A stretch of DNA of 64,000 bases from Primulina eburnea (Eukaryota > Streptophyta > Magnoliopsida > Lamiales > Gesneriaceae): assembly GCF_022965805.1 (NCBI RefSeq), contig NC_133105.1, positions 3,782,001-3,846,000 on the forward strand, read 5' to 3'. The notes beneath the pieces were generated by a model. That model worked only from the letters and a program-made list of their open reading frames with translations, was not told where the DNA came from and searched no databases. Both the position numbers and the translations under genes were made by a program. Positions 1 to 10,589 of the stretch are shown here, piece after piece; position 1 is the first letter of the stretch, and each line of letters begins with the position of its first letter.

Positions 1-245
1 AGAGAGAGCAATCTAACCAGATCTAAAACAGGAAAATGCTTTAAAACGAAAATGAGCACCTTTAACCAACACAGAGGCTTCAGATCTGAAATATATTATT
101 ACTCCAATGTAGATAAGAAGGGAGGGAGATTTGAGAAAATGAAAATGGCGTTCAAACTTGAAGAGAAGGGTGATATATATAGGAACACGGATCTGAATAT
201 ACCCCAGTTTCAGTTTCCAAACCAACGATTACCCGATTGTTAAAG
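1..245 (-). promoter_or_regulatory. Promoter/leader-like sequence of a minus-strand gene beyond the left edge
   Basis: Read on the minus strand, this stretch has a TATATATA run near 173-181, then a pyrimidine-rich leader-like segment without a convincing coding exon, running off the window edge. It looks like the core promoter and 5' leader of a gene continuing to the left. Short open frames are present on both strands but match nothing I recognise. This is inference from composition only. Confidence 0.25.
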
Positions 246-811
246 AGTGGGACCCAATTGAGATAGAAGGCTTTGCGATGTTGCCAGCTATCAATAGATA
301 GTATCCAACGGTTGATATTGGTCAAATTAGAGAGCCGTCAAACTTGTACTCCGTGGACGAGAAAGTGTACGTGAGTAGGTGGAATGGAATTTGCGCAGTC
401 ACTTGTACATTGTGCATCGAGAAACATACGTGAGTTGGTGTAAATTTAGAAATTAAAAAATAAAAAAAAATATAATTTTGGTATCCCTACTTTTTATGAC
501 ATTTGATTGCATATAAATAATAATATAGTATATTAAATTTTTATATTTGAAAATAGCAATGATCCGTGCGTAAATATTTAATTAGGACGGCTCCTCTAGC
601 TTTTACATTAATCGAAATTTGGCCGCATGAGATTCATAAATGAACTCATTTGCATCTACATACACCTCATATGAAATTTATCCAACCTATATTAGTAGAT
701 ATCGCAAATGGTTCTTCTAGGGTTCATAACACCCGACTGACATTCAGTTGACAACGTGATAAAAAAAATGAAATAGAACCCAACACATGATTATCATGTA
801 TGAAAAATCTA
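246..811. other. Intergenic, no gene seen
   Basis: AT-rich sequence between the left-edge promoter-like segment and the first MITE. No long open frame, no splice-consistent exon and no RNA gene was recognised. Confidence 0.5.
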
Positions 812-974
812 GAGTAGGTCTCTTGTGAGACGGTTTCACGTGAGACGGGTCAACCCTATCGATATTCAAAATAAAAAGTAATATTCATAGCATATTAATG
901 GATGACCCGAATAAGAGATCAGTCTCATTTAATACTATCCGTGAGACTGAGACCGTCTCATACAAGTGTTTGTC
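812..974 (-). mobile_element. Mutator-type MITE, copy A
   Basis: A 163-bp copy of the GTGAGACGGTCTCAC family in reverse orientation. It starts GAGTAGGTCTC and ends TTTGTC, and is flanked by a perfect 9-bp duplication AAAAATCTA at 803-811 and 975-983. The 9-bp target duplication and inverted ends fit a non-autonomous Mutator-like element. There is no coding capacity. It lies just downstream of the CBM48 gene's stop codon. Confidence 0.8.
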
Positions 975-1044
975 AAAAATCTATTCTTATTCAATCACCT
1001 ATATCAAACATTTGATGTCGATGTTATTTGCAAGCTAAGGATTG

Positions 1045-4000
1045 TCATCTACCAACTTTAATTATGTTGTTGTGCAAGGTGTCCCTGGTAACTGATTCCA
1101 TTGAAGGATCAATCCTCCAATCACCATCAACGACAAATTTTATCTGCGAATCAAGAACAACATTGTAAGCAGACAAATAAGATTATATCCCTTGTATTGT
1201 AGGCAATAAATTTGGTATTGATGGGGGTTGGCAGGTGATTGTTGGCAGGTGATGGGTGATTGGTGGCTGTCTTTATGACAGCCACGATATGCGTATGGAG
1301 GGAGCTCTATAAATAGAGCTCCTCTCCCCCTCATTCTATCATCCCAAAGTTTCTTCAACTCTTCTCTTAAGCATCTATTCTTCTTTGAGTGTTTAGTATT
1401 ATAATATTTGTGAGGTGTTTTGTTCTCCTGTATTAAGAGAGTGTGTTCTCTTTGGAAACACAGTGAGTGAGTTGTACACCACAAAATATTATAGTGGAAA
1501 TTTTTTTTTCATCTTGCCCGTGGTTTTTACCCTAATAATTTTTAGGGGTTTTCCACGTAAATCTCGGTGTCCAGTTATTCTTTATTTTCTTGTTTTTACT
1601 ATCTCAAATTTCGCACATGGGACCAACAAGTGGTATCAGAGCCTTGGTTTAAAATTTCCTAAAATTCTGAGTATGCTCTGTGGTTGCAGCTTAGACTGAT
1701 CTTCCACATCAGAAAAGATTTTTCGAGATTTTTTATTTAAGGCGTGATTATTTTGTCCGGTCTACTAAAATTGTTGTAGACATAATGGCGGGAAGGTACG
1801 AGATAGCAAAGTTCAACGGAAGCAATTTTATGCTGTGGAAAATAAAGATACAAGCAGTTTTAAGAAAGGAGAATTGTTTGGCGGCTATTGGAGATAGACC
1901 GGTGGAGATTACAGATGATGGAAAGTGGAACGAGATGAATGATAATGCTGTTGCCAATTTACACTTGGCTATAGCTGACGAAGTTTTGTCAAGTATCTCT
2001 GAGATAAAAACAGCCAAAGTTATCTGGGATACTCTGACAAAGATGTACGAGGTCAAGTCCCTACACAATATGATTTTCCTAAAGAGAAAGCTTTATACTC
2101 TTCGGATGGCGGAATCTTCATCGATGACCGACCATATCAACACACTAAATACTCTATTTGCCCAACTCACTTCCATGGGGCATAAAATAGGAGAAAATGA
2201 ACGTGCGGAGCTTCTACTTCAAAGTCTACCAGATTCATACGATCAAATTATCATCAACATTACCAACAATATTCTTATGGGCTTTCTAAGATTCGACGAT
2301 GTCTTAACTGCGGTTCTCGGAGAAGAAAGCCGGCGCAAGAATAAGGAAGACAGGTTGGTAACTTCGAAGCAGGCAGAGGCTTTGCCGATGATAAGAGGAA
2401 GATTCATGGACCGTGACTCCAGTGGGAGCCAAAGGCGAGGTAGATCAAAGTCGAGAAGTAAGAAGAAAAATATTTACTGCTTTAAATGTGGCGGTAAAGG
2501 GCACTTCAAGAAAGAGTGTACGAGTATCGATAAAAGTTCTCAAGGAAATGTGGCCAGTACTTCAGGAAGTGGTGAAATATTATTCAGCGAAGCAGCAACT
2601 GTTGCAGAAGGCAGACACAAATTTTGTGACACATGGATTATGGATTCAGGAGCGACGTGGCACATGACGTCTCGGAGAGAATGGTTTGATCATTATGAAC
2701 TAATCTCAGGAGGATCTGTATTCATGGGAAATGATCATGCCTTGGAAATCGCTGGGGTCGGTACTATCAAAATTAAAATGTTTGATGGCACCATTCGCAC
2801 TATACAGGAGGTACGACATGTGAAAGGACTGACGAAAAATCTTTTGTCCTTGGGACAATTGGATGACATCGGGTGCAAAACTCGGATCGAGAACGGGATC
2901 ATGAAAATTGTGAAGGGCGCGCTTGTGGTTATGAAGGCGGAAAAGGTTGCTGCAAATCTGTATGTACTTTTGGGAGAAACACACAAAGAGGCAGAACTAG
3001 CTGTTGCATCAATTGGTTCAAAAGAAAAATTAACAGTGTTATGGCATAGAAAGCTCGGGCATATGTCAGAACGGGGGTTGAAAATTCTCTCAGAACGGAA
3101 GCTGCTGCCGGGACTTACAAAAGTGTCACTACCCTTTTGTGAGCACTGTGTTACCAGTAAACAACACAGATTAAAGTTTGGCACTTCTACTGCCAGGAGC
3201 AAAAGCATATTAGAGCTAATTCATTCGGATGTTTGGCAAGCACCGGTTGTATCCCTAGGAGGAGCGAGATACTTTGTCTCGTTCATTGATGATTTCTCTA
3301 GGAGATGTTGGGTGTATCCAATCAAGAAAAAATCAGATGTTTTCCAGATCTTCAAAGATTTCAAAGCGCGGGTTGAACTTGATTCTGAAAAGAAAATCAA
3401 GTGTCTGAGGACTGACAATGGAGGAGAATATACCAGTGACGAGTTTGATGAATTTTGTCAACATGAAGGCATCAAGAGACAGTTCACGACGGCATACACA
3501 CCTCAACAGAATGGAGTGGCGGAGCGGATGAACAGGACCTTGTTGGACAGAACAAGAGCTATGTTGAGGACTGCAGGTCTAGAAAAATCATTTTGGGCGG
3601 AAGCAGTCAAAACCGCTTGTTATATTATCAATCGTTCTCCTTCAGTGGCGATTGATCTGAAGACTCCGATGGAGATGTGGACCGGGAAGCCGACAGATTA
3701 TTCTCATTTGCATACATTTGGAAGTCCGGTATACGTTCTGTACAATGAGCAAGAAAGATCGAAGTTGGATTCGAAATCCAGAAAATGTATCTTCTTGGGT
3801 TATGCTGATGGAGTAAAGGGGTTTCGCTTGTGGGATCCTACTGTTCACAAGCTTGTCATCAGCAGGGATGTTATCTTCGAGGAAAATAAAGTAAAGGGAG
3901 ACAAAGGCACACAGAATTCAGAAACTACTATTTTTCAGGTAGAAAATAAGACAGACGAAGGTCAAGTTTCTTGTGAAGCAGTACCAGAGCACGAAGAACA

Positions 4001-7000
4001 AGAACAAGTTGAGTCTGAGGTTTCCAATGTGAGGCAGTCAACTCGAGACAGAAGACCACCAGGTTGGCTTTCAGATTATGTCACTGAAAGCAACATTGCA
4101 TATTGTCTATTATCAGAAGATGGTGAGCCATCGAGTTTCCACGAGGCTACTCAGAGCTCGGATGTATCTATTTGGATGATAGCAATGCAAGAAGAGTTGG
4201 AGGCATTAGACAAGAATAAAACTTGGGATCTTGTTACATTACCACGAGGGAGGAAAGCCATTGGAAACAGATGGGTCTATAAGATCAAGCGTGATGGCAA
4301 TAACCAAGTGGAGCGATATCGTGCTAGATTGGTGATAAAAGGGTATGCTCAGAAAGAAGGCATTGACTTCAGTGAGATATTTTCTCCTGTGGTTCGGCTT
4401 ACAACAGTCAGAGTAGTGTTGGCATTGTGTGCGGTGTTTGACCTACATCTAGAACAGCTAGATGTGAAAACGGCATTTCTTCATGGAGATCTTGAAGAAG
4501 AAATCTATATGCTCCAGCCAGAAGGTTTTGCAGAAATAGGCAAAGAGAACTTGGTTTGCAGGTTGAAGAAATCTCTGTACGGTCTCAAACAGGCGCCGAG
4601 GTGTTGGTACAAGAGATTTGATTCCTATATCATGAGCCTTGGATACAACAGACTGAGTGCAGACCCTTGTACGTATTTCAAGAGGTCTGGTGATGATTAT
4701 ATCATTTTGCTGTTGTATGTGGACGACATGTTGGTAGCAGGCCCCAACAAAGATCAGGTCCAAGGATTGAAGGCACAGTTGGCTAGGGAATTTGATATGA
4801 AGGACTTGGGACCAGCAAACAAGATTCTAGGGATGCAAGTTCACCGAGATAGAAGTAACAGAAAGATTTGGCTTTCGCAGAAAAATTATTTGAAGAAAAT
4901 CTTGCAACGCTTCAACATGCAAGATAGTAAGCCAATTTCGACCCCTCTTCCTGTTAACTTCAAGTTATCCTCCGAGATGTGTCCTAGCAGTGAAGCAGAG
5001 AGGATGGAGATGTCTCGAGTACCGTATGCATCAGCAGTGGGAAGTTTGATGTTCGCCATGATATGTACAAGACCGGACATTGCTCAAGCAGTGGGAGCAG
5101 TTAGTCGGTATATGGCGAATCCTGGACGAGAGCATTGGAGCACTGTGAAGAGGATTCTTAGATACATTAAGGGTACCTCGAATGCTGCATTATGTTATGG
5201 AGGATCGGATTTTACACTCAGGGGCTATGTCGATTCAGATTATGCAGGTGATCCTGATAAGAGGAAATCTACTACTGGTTATGTGTTTACACTTGCGAGG
5301 GGAGTAGTAAGCTGGGTTTCAAAACTGCAGACAGTTGTGGCGTTATCTACAACAGAGGCAGAATACATGGCAGCTACTCAAGCTTGTAAGGAGGCAATAT
5401 GGATTAAAAGGTTATTGGAGGAGATCGGACACAAACAAGAGAATGTTCCTTTGTTTTGTGACAGTCAGAGTGCCTTGCACATTGCAAGGAATCCAGCCTT
5501 TCATTCCAGGACGAAACACATTGGAGTACAATTTCATTTTGTACGAGAAGTAGTAGAAGAAGGAAGCGTGGATATGCAGAAGATCCATACAAAGGATAAC
5601 ATAGCTGATTTTCTGACCAAGCCAGTGAACACTGATAAGTTTGAGTGGTGTAGATCCTCAAGTGGTCTAGCGGAAACGTAAGCAGCAGGGAATGGCAAGA
5701 TTGAAAGGATGTGTGGAGATATGTTTGATTCTCAATCAAATCTCCAAGTGGGAGAATTGTAGGCAATAAATTTGGTATTGATGGGGGTTGGCAGGTGATT
5801 GTTGGCAGGTGATGGGTGATTGGTGGCTGTCTTTATGACAGCCACGATATGCGTATGGAGGGAGCTCTATAAATAGAGCTCCTCTCCCCCTCATTCTATC
5901 ATCCCAAAGTTTCTTCAGCTCTTCTCTTAAGCATCTATTCTTCTTTGAGTGTTTAGTATTATAATATTTGTGAGGTGTTTTGTTCTCCTGTATTAAGAGA
6001 GTGTGTTCTCTTTGGAAACACAGTGAGTGAGTTGTACACCACAAAATATTATAGTGGAAATTTTTTTTTCATCTTGCCCGTGGTTTTTACCCTAATAATT
6101 TTTAGGGGTTTTCCACGTAAATCTCGGTGTCCAGTTATTCTTTATTTTCTTGTTTTTACTATCTCAAATTCCGCACATGGGACCAACATGTATTGTAGAG
6201 TGGTAATGAATTCAAGAAACGAGTTTGTTTCAAAGAAGCAGTTGAAGGTCGAAGCCACCACACCCTCCAAATTACCGCAAAGTTCTTTCTACCTCCTATG
6301 TTCGTAAACCGAAAATCATAAATATTGAGGGATTTTTGGAGGGATGTATGCACGATCAGTGTCCCCTGTCCTCGAGGTTCAACTTTTTTCTAGATGATAG
6401 TTAAGAACACACGGTGATCTGTTGAACAAACCTCGTAAATTCCAGGATAGAGCCACAATACTGTTCTCCAAAGTAGTGATTTCCTGAAAATTTTTGGTAG
6501 TATGTTTAATTTGTGGTCCTATTCAATAAAATGTATAGCAGGTATAAAATCATAACCATGAACAACGGTTGAGCACTGATAATCTGATAGACTGATATAA
6601 ACGAAAATGAACATTAAACCTCGTTTCAGTAGGGCCGACACCAATGGATGATGAGTGTGGATCCATTTTTATTCTGTGATGCCAACCGTTGAAGCTCCCG
6701 GCCAGTTCTACAATCTCCCCATATCCCGTATATTTGACTTCAACCTAAAAGAAAAGGCAACTTCACCTCGGTAAATAAATGATTTGTCTGAAACAAAGAG
6801 ATGTTATCTTTATTCTTGATAAAAAAAAATTCAAAATCTGTGGTAAAATAATAGCAAAGGCTAGAAGTGGGTTCGTTTCCATTGTCTCCAAAATATATTA
6901 TTGCAAATGGACTGAAAGCTTAACCAAGATCCATGGTTGACCCGATGGAAATTTGTTCTGGCCTTCTGCCATTTGCTTTGCGTTCACATCAAGTGTGGTA

Positions 7001-10000
7001 TGGGATGTCGCAAAGTTCAAATTTCGATGATTTGATACAAATGTTACCGAGAAATGACCATCCACAGACTTTGAATGCATCTAGTTAATGAAAAATCAGA
7101 TTTAAGAACTGTTTTTTGGAAAGTCATTTTGGATTGAGAAGTTTTAACACAGTACTTAAAAAGGCCAAAGCCCAGCAGCAAATGTACCTTTTACTATTGT
7201 ATTAAAACACAAAATTGCTTTTGTTTATTTTAAAAAAGCTCTCTTGATAAAATACTTATAAGCTAAATATCTCTGAATCACTGACCCAATTTTTCAGCAT
7301 TACAAATAGAAAATGCAATACCTCTTTCAGTCCGGATAAACTTCCTTCGGCAGCATATAATTCAGTCTCTTTTTCAGAGATAAGTTTCTGTGCTCTGTTG
7401 ATCTCTATTTCCGCATTGTTTTGCAAAGTAGACAAATAAGCCTGAGATATTAAATCAATAGGTATTTTCACTGTCCATTTTCTCATAAAAATGGTATTTC
7501 TAGTGCTTTTTTATTTATACATCTGAAATATAATTTAGGCTTGTAAAATCATGGAATAGTTATTTATGCATAAAAATTTGCACCTTTTCTTTCTCAATCT
7601 GCTTCTTCAATTGATCCAGTTCTAATTCCTTCTGATGCTAAGAACAGACAACAAAGCACTAAAGCAATCACACGAGAAAAGTCGAAGAAAAATCACATGT
7701 TATAGTATAGTTAAATTACACAGAGCGTACCAGCATGACCTTGAGGCGGTTAACCTCAGCTAGATTCTCTGCTTTCATTTCCTGCCAAACAACATAAATA
7801 GCAGTCAAAAGCAATCATTCCATCCAGATGAATCAAGGTGAATTTTGAAGAAACTGGAAAAGCCATACAATGTCATAATCCAAATAAATCATGGCCAAGA
7901 TTGAAATTATGGCGCACACAGACCTCATCATCTAGATCATTTTTGTGATTCACAGGTGTTTGCTCTTCTTTTGAGACGTAGCTGTTCCTGTATAAGTCAG
8001 ATGCAGTGATGCAAGCGAATAAGAAAAAAAAAGTTTGTAGAAAAAGAAAGCGACTGAGATGTTTCCTTTGAAGCGGGTGAAGTACGTGGAATTTATATTT
8101 AATGTTTCACCACCAATAGAGCTTTGGTACAAAAGATTGTTGTTCCCTTGATTACTTGAGGTATTTTGCACTTCATGTGCATCTTCTGATTCAGTACCTC
8201 TCTCTCCTTCACCGGCATGTATTTCCTCTATAATCAGAAACGCACAATCTGAGCATTAGAAAAATAAATCGGCCAAGAATTGAATAAATATTTGTCTGCA
8301 AAATATCATGTCATGATGACAAAAAACATTATGGTAGATGGACTTGTTTTCTTAACAAATAATAAACAAATAACTTGATTTGACGATATATTCCAACATA
8401 TTCGAGAAGGCAAATGGAAAGCATAGTTTTTGAACTTTCATCGAGGGTCTCTTCTTAGATATAAGTATAAAAAATAAGTCAGAACCCAAAGCAAACGGAA
8501 TCAACTATTCAATCCACTTGCAAGACATGACATGTGGCTAACTGCTAATTGTCCCACATCGGTAGGATAAATAACCTGAGAGTTGCATATATTGGCTTGG
8601 ACAATCCTCCCCCCTTGATCTAGCTTTTGGGGTTGAGTTAGGTCCAAGTTTCAATTTTAACATGGTATCAGAGCCCGGGTTCCACCGTTATGTGTTGTTG
8701 GACTGCTTATAATTAGGTCACCCGTTCTGCTCATAATTGGATCATTTGTAAACTCCACGTTCCAGATATAGCAAAGAATTAAAATTTCGAATCAGCATCC
8801 TAGGAAGAAAGCACTTGTTAACAAAGCCAACGTCTGGAAACATTCCAAACCCTGCAATACTTGCTAAACAGGACTATCTCAGTACTCGTATTAGCACTAA
8901 TCAGTAAAGCCATCAAAACTCTGAGGTTATGGGTGTTACTTGTATTAGGAATTGGAAACAAGTTTCCTTTAAAATTAGCATTAGTTAGCTCTAGTGAGGA
9001 CATAATTGATGGTTCTCTATTCACATTACTTACTTCAAAGATTATTACAAGCATTCCAATGGAAACAAGTGTCATTTATTCTAAGAAATATTACACTTGA
9101 TGGTAAAAAAGCAAAAAAAAAAAAAATTAACAAGATAGGAGCCTAAGCATAACCTTTTAATCATTTTACCACATACCAATATAGACAATTGTTGCTTCCT
9201 AACAATCTTCAATTCAATAATTGAAAAAACAAAGAGCAACTAATAGGAATCCAAAAGGAGCAAGCAATGACACCAGAGATCAACTCTAGAAGAGAAACAC
9301 ATTAGGCCATCAAAGGAAAGTTATAAAGTTGAGAAATAACGAAGAAGGTATAGAAATCAGCGCTCGAGAACTAACCATCAATTCCAACCAACTTTCCACG
9401 ATTAATAAAATTAGCCACCTTCTCCTGCATGAACGGGATACTCGAATCTGATGCCACAGACCTTTGGTCACTCGAGAAAAGGTCTCCAACTTTTTCTTGA
9501 TATCTATACAAGTCTCCCTCTTCCATAACGTCCCTTGGTAATACATCACCGACTGAGGCTTTCAGTTTCTCATTCTGACCTTTTCAGACCACAAAATAGT
9601 CTATCAAATACCAATCAAAGATTTTAAATCGGATATTCATATCAAAATGCAAATATGCGCAATGTTAAATTTTTTAGTATTCACCTCCAGATCCCCCGAG
9701 CATCTTCAATTTTCCTGTTTCATCCATCTCTATATCGGATTTGATTAAGTTTGTTGTAGCTGAGGACTGAAGAATCTGTCTAATAAGTTTGTATCCTCTT
9801 CGCCTGACCATGTGTGCAAGGTCTTTCCTATAGTTAAATAATTGATTATCGAAAATTTAGAAATGCCATCTTATCCTTTTACACCTAAAAACCACCACTG
9901 AAATAATAGGATATAGAAAAAAACATATAAACTAGGAAATATATTTCTCCAAATGTATATATCCCCACATCCCACTAGTACGCGAGTTCAAGAAAATACA

Positions 10001-10589
10001 TACATTAAAACCACAGATGATGGATCCTGTCTCCTGCTCCACCATTGTTTAAATATATGTGTGCACTTTATCGCAGTAGTGAAACGTAACACCGATCATA
10101 ACACTACACTAAATTTTAAAAAAAAATCCATGAAAATCGAACCTTCCATGCTGCGCAAGCTCCTTCATGGAGGGCACATGATCTTCAGGATATCCAACGG
10201 TGGATAAAAATTCTCTAATCTCACTGCAAAGGTCTTCATTGCTTTTCACCTTCTTGCTAGCTCAAAATCAAACACAAGCAACTCAACAAATCTTGACCGA
10301 TAACTACGAGAAACGGAAATTTCGCAAATACAAACACCACGCAATATTGTATAGCATATAACATAAATTTTTTTGAAGCAAATACTAGTACCCTGCATCA
10401 AAGAAAAAACCCATTACGAATAATCGACGAATACCTGGATTTCTTGGATGAAGAAGCCAAAAATCGGGAATAGCAATTCTTGTGGCGGTGTTGGAAAATG
10501 CACAGGTCCTGCGAAAAGATTTGGTTTGAAAAGAAGATTTTATCAGAAGATAAACGAAGAAAAGTTGGAAAGTAGTAACAGGTGGCCAT
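1045..10589 (-). CDS. PTST2/PTST3 (FLO6)-type plastid protein: coiled coil plus CBM48; Copia element in its last intron
   Basis: Family members act in plastids in starch-granule initiation, delivering maltooligosaccharides to starch synthase 4 (family knowledge). Twelve exons were traced: 10435-10589, 10143-10256, 9685-9827, 9376-9579, 8086-8227, 7924-7987, 7731-7781, 7584-7637, 7322-7441, 6620-6744, 6432-6483 and 1045-1143. They total 1323 nt, or 440 aa, with every phase agreeing. The N-terminus [10 protein letters not shown] resembles a transit peptide; the ATG at 10587-10589 sits in better context than one six codons upstream. [16 protein letters not shown] is a family signature near residue 90. 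Residues about 275-349 are Glu/Lys/Leu-rich coiled coil, and 350-440 are CBM48 (FNGW at 367-370, YPGIYE, then GDWRID). The last intron is 5288 bp, of which 4996 are the Copia element plus one target copy. The exon 4 acceptor (AAAAG) is the weakest boundary. PTST2 versus PTST3 is undecided. Confidence 0.88.
1198..1628 (+). repeat. 5' LTR of Copia element 1
   Basis: Starts TGTAGGCAATAAA and ends GACCAACA. U3 is about 110 bp and carries a tandem 13-mer GTTGGCAGGTGAT (1227-1239 and 1241-1253) and a perfect hairpin TGGCTGTC/GACAGCCA (1264-1284). A palindromic TATA box follows, then an R-U5 shared with element 2. Confidence 0.95.
1308..1315 (+). promoter_or_regulatory. TATA box of Copia element 1 LTR
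   Basis: TATAAATA lies inside a perfect inverted repeat (arms GAGCTCTA at 1302-1309 and TAGAGCTC at 1314-1321). The same arrangement is repeated in the 3' LTR, and in a slightly degraded form in element 2. Confidence 0.75.
1631..1642 (+). other. Primer-binding site (tRNA-iMet) of Copia element 1
   Basis: TGGTATCAGAGC, the usual plant Copia complement to the 3' end of initiator methionine tRNA, starts two bases after the 5' LTR. Confidence 0.9.
1785..5681 (+). CDS. Intact Copia gag-pol polyprotein
   Basis: A single 1298-aa frame in the order typical of Ty1/Copia: Gag, protease, integrase, reverse transcriptase, RNase H. Visible marks are a Gag UBN2-like region (1-200), a CCHC zinc knuckle [14 protein letters not shown] (232-245), the protease DSGAT (D287), GAG-pre HRKLGH, integrase D482/D544/E580 with the D-35-E spacing, the reverse transcriptase YVDD box (978-981), and a C-terminal RNase H with STTEAEY and TKHI motifs. 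No stop or frameshift was seen. All Gag-Pol products would come from one protein by proteolysis. The start at 1785 (MAGRYE) is the first ATG in a good position after the primer-binding site. The element therefore looks autonomous; whether it is expressed cannot be read here. Confidence 0.97.
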   Translation: MAGRYEIAKFNGSNFMLWKIKIQAVLRKENCLAAIGDRPVEITDDGKWNEMNDNAVANLHLAIADEVLSSISEIKTAKVIWDTLTKMYEVKSLHNMIFLKRKLYTLRMAESSSMTDHINTLNTLFAQLTSMGHKIGENERAELLLQSLPDSYDQIIINITNNILMGFLRFDDVLTAVLGEESRRKNKEDRLVTSKQAEALPMIRGRFMDRDSSGSQRRGRSKSRSKKKNIYCFKCGGKGHFKKECTSIDKSSQGNVASTSGSGEILFSEAATVAEGRHKFCDTWIMDSGATWHMTSRREWFDHYELISGGSVFMGNDHALEIAGVGTIKIKMFDGTIRTIQEVRHVKGLTKNLLSLGQLDDIGCKTRIENGIMKIVKGALVVMKAEKVAANLYVLLGETHKEAELAVASIGSKEKLTVLWHRKLGHMSERGLKILSERKLLPGLTKVSLPFCEHCVTSKQHRLKFGTSTARSKSILELIHSDVWQAPVVSLGGARYFVSFIDDFSRRCWVYPIKKKSDVFQIFKDFKARVELDSEKKIKCLRTDNGGEYTSDEFDEFCQHEGIKRQFTTAYTPQQNGVAERMNRTLLDRTRAMLRTAGLEKSFWAEAVKTACYIINRSPSVAIDLKTPMEMWTGKPTDYSHLHTFGSPVYVLYNEQERSKLDSKSRKCIFLGYADGVKGFRLWDPTVHKLVISRDVIFEENKVKGDKGTQNSETTIFQVENKTDEGQVSCEAVPEHEEQEQVESEVSNVRQSTRDRRPPGWLSDYVTESNIAYCLLSEDGEPSSFHEATQSSDVSIWMIAMQEELEALDKNKTWDLVTLPRGRKAIGNRWVYKIKRDGNNQVERYRARLVIKGYAQKEGIDFSEIFSPVVRLTTVRVVLALCAVFDLHLEQLDVKTAFLHGDLEEEIYMLQPEGFAEIGKENLVCRLKKSLYGLKQAPRCWYKRFDSYIMSLGYNRLSADPCTYFKRSGDDYIILLLYVDDMLVAGPNKDQVQGLKAQLAREFDMKDLGPANKILGMQVHRDRSNRKIWLSQKNYLKKILQRFNMQDSKPISTPLPVNFKLSSEMCPSSEAERMEMSRVPYASAVGSLMFAMICTRPDIAQAVGAVSRYMANPGREHWSTVKRILRYIKGTSNAALCYGGSDFTLRGYVDSDYAGDPDKRKSTTGYVFTLARGVVSWVSKLQTVVALSTTEAEYMAATQACKEAIWIKRLLEEIGHKQENVPLFCDSQSALHIARNPAFHSRTKHIGVQFHFVREVVEEGSVDMQKIHTKDNIADFLTKPVNTDKFEWCRSSSGLAET
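5758..6188 (+). repeat. 3' LTR of Copia element 1
   Basis: Equal in length to the 5' LTR (431 bp), with two substitutions. It ends GACCAACA, followed by the TGTAT target duplication. It lies 243 bp from exon 11 of the host gene. Confidence 0.95.
8543..8768 (+). mobile_element. Truncated TRIM-like LTR element in intron 4 of the CBM48 gene
   Basis: A 120-bp LTR-like block starts TGCTAATTGTCCCACATCGG and ends TTTTAACA at 8662. It is followed directly by the primer-binding site TGGTATCAGAGC (8663-8674) and about 95 bp of internal sequence. The same LTR and interior occur inverted in the array at 38403-39254. No second LTR is visible, so the copy is truncated. It lies antisense to the host gene. 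Confidence 0.7.

Larger units (their letters stand above)
1198..6188 (+). mobile_element. Complete Ty1/Copia LTR retrotransposon (element 1)
   Basis: A 4991-bp element with two 431-bp LTRs (1198-1628 and 5758-6188), each TG...CA, flanked by a perfect 5-bp duplication TGTAT (1193-1197 and 6189-6193). A primer-binding site lies two bases after the 5' LTR, and a purine-rich tract (AAGTGGGAGA) lies just before the 3' LTR. The LTRs differ at only two positions, in TTCAACT/TTCAGCT and AATTTCGC/AATTCCGC. This points to a recent insertion. One uninterrupted polyprotein frame fills the interior. The element lies antisense in the last intron of the CBM48 gene. Confidence 0.97.

Noticed and set aside
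2706..5080. Long minus-strand open frames inside Copia element 1
   Set aside because: They are antisense shadows of the gag-pol frame; the same shadows recur at the same relative places in element 2.
6898..7080. Minus-strand 60-codon frame in intron 9 of the PTST-type gene as an extra exon
   Set aside because: Exon 9 (ending LSGLKE) joins exon 10 (VEVKYTGYG) directly in phase and gives the expected family sequence; adding this segment would break the CBM48 start.
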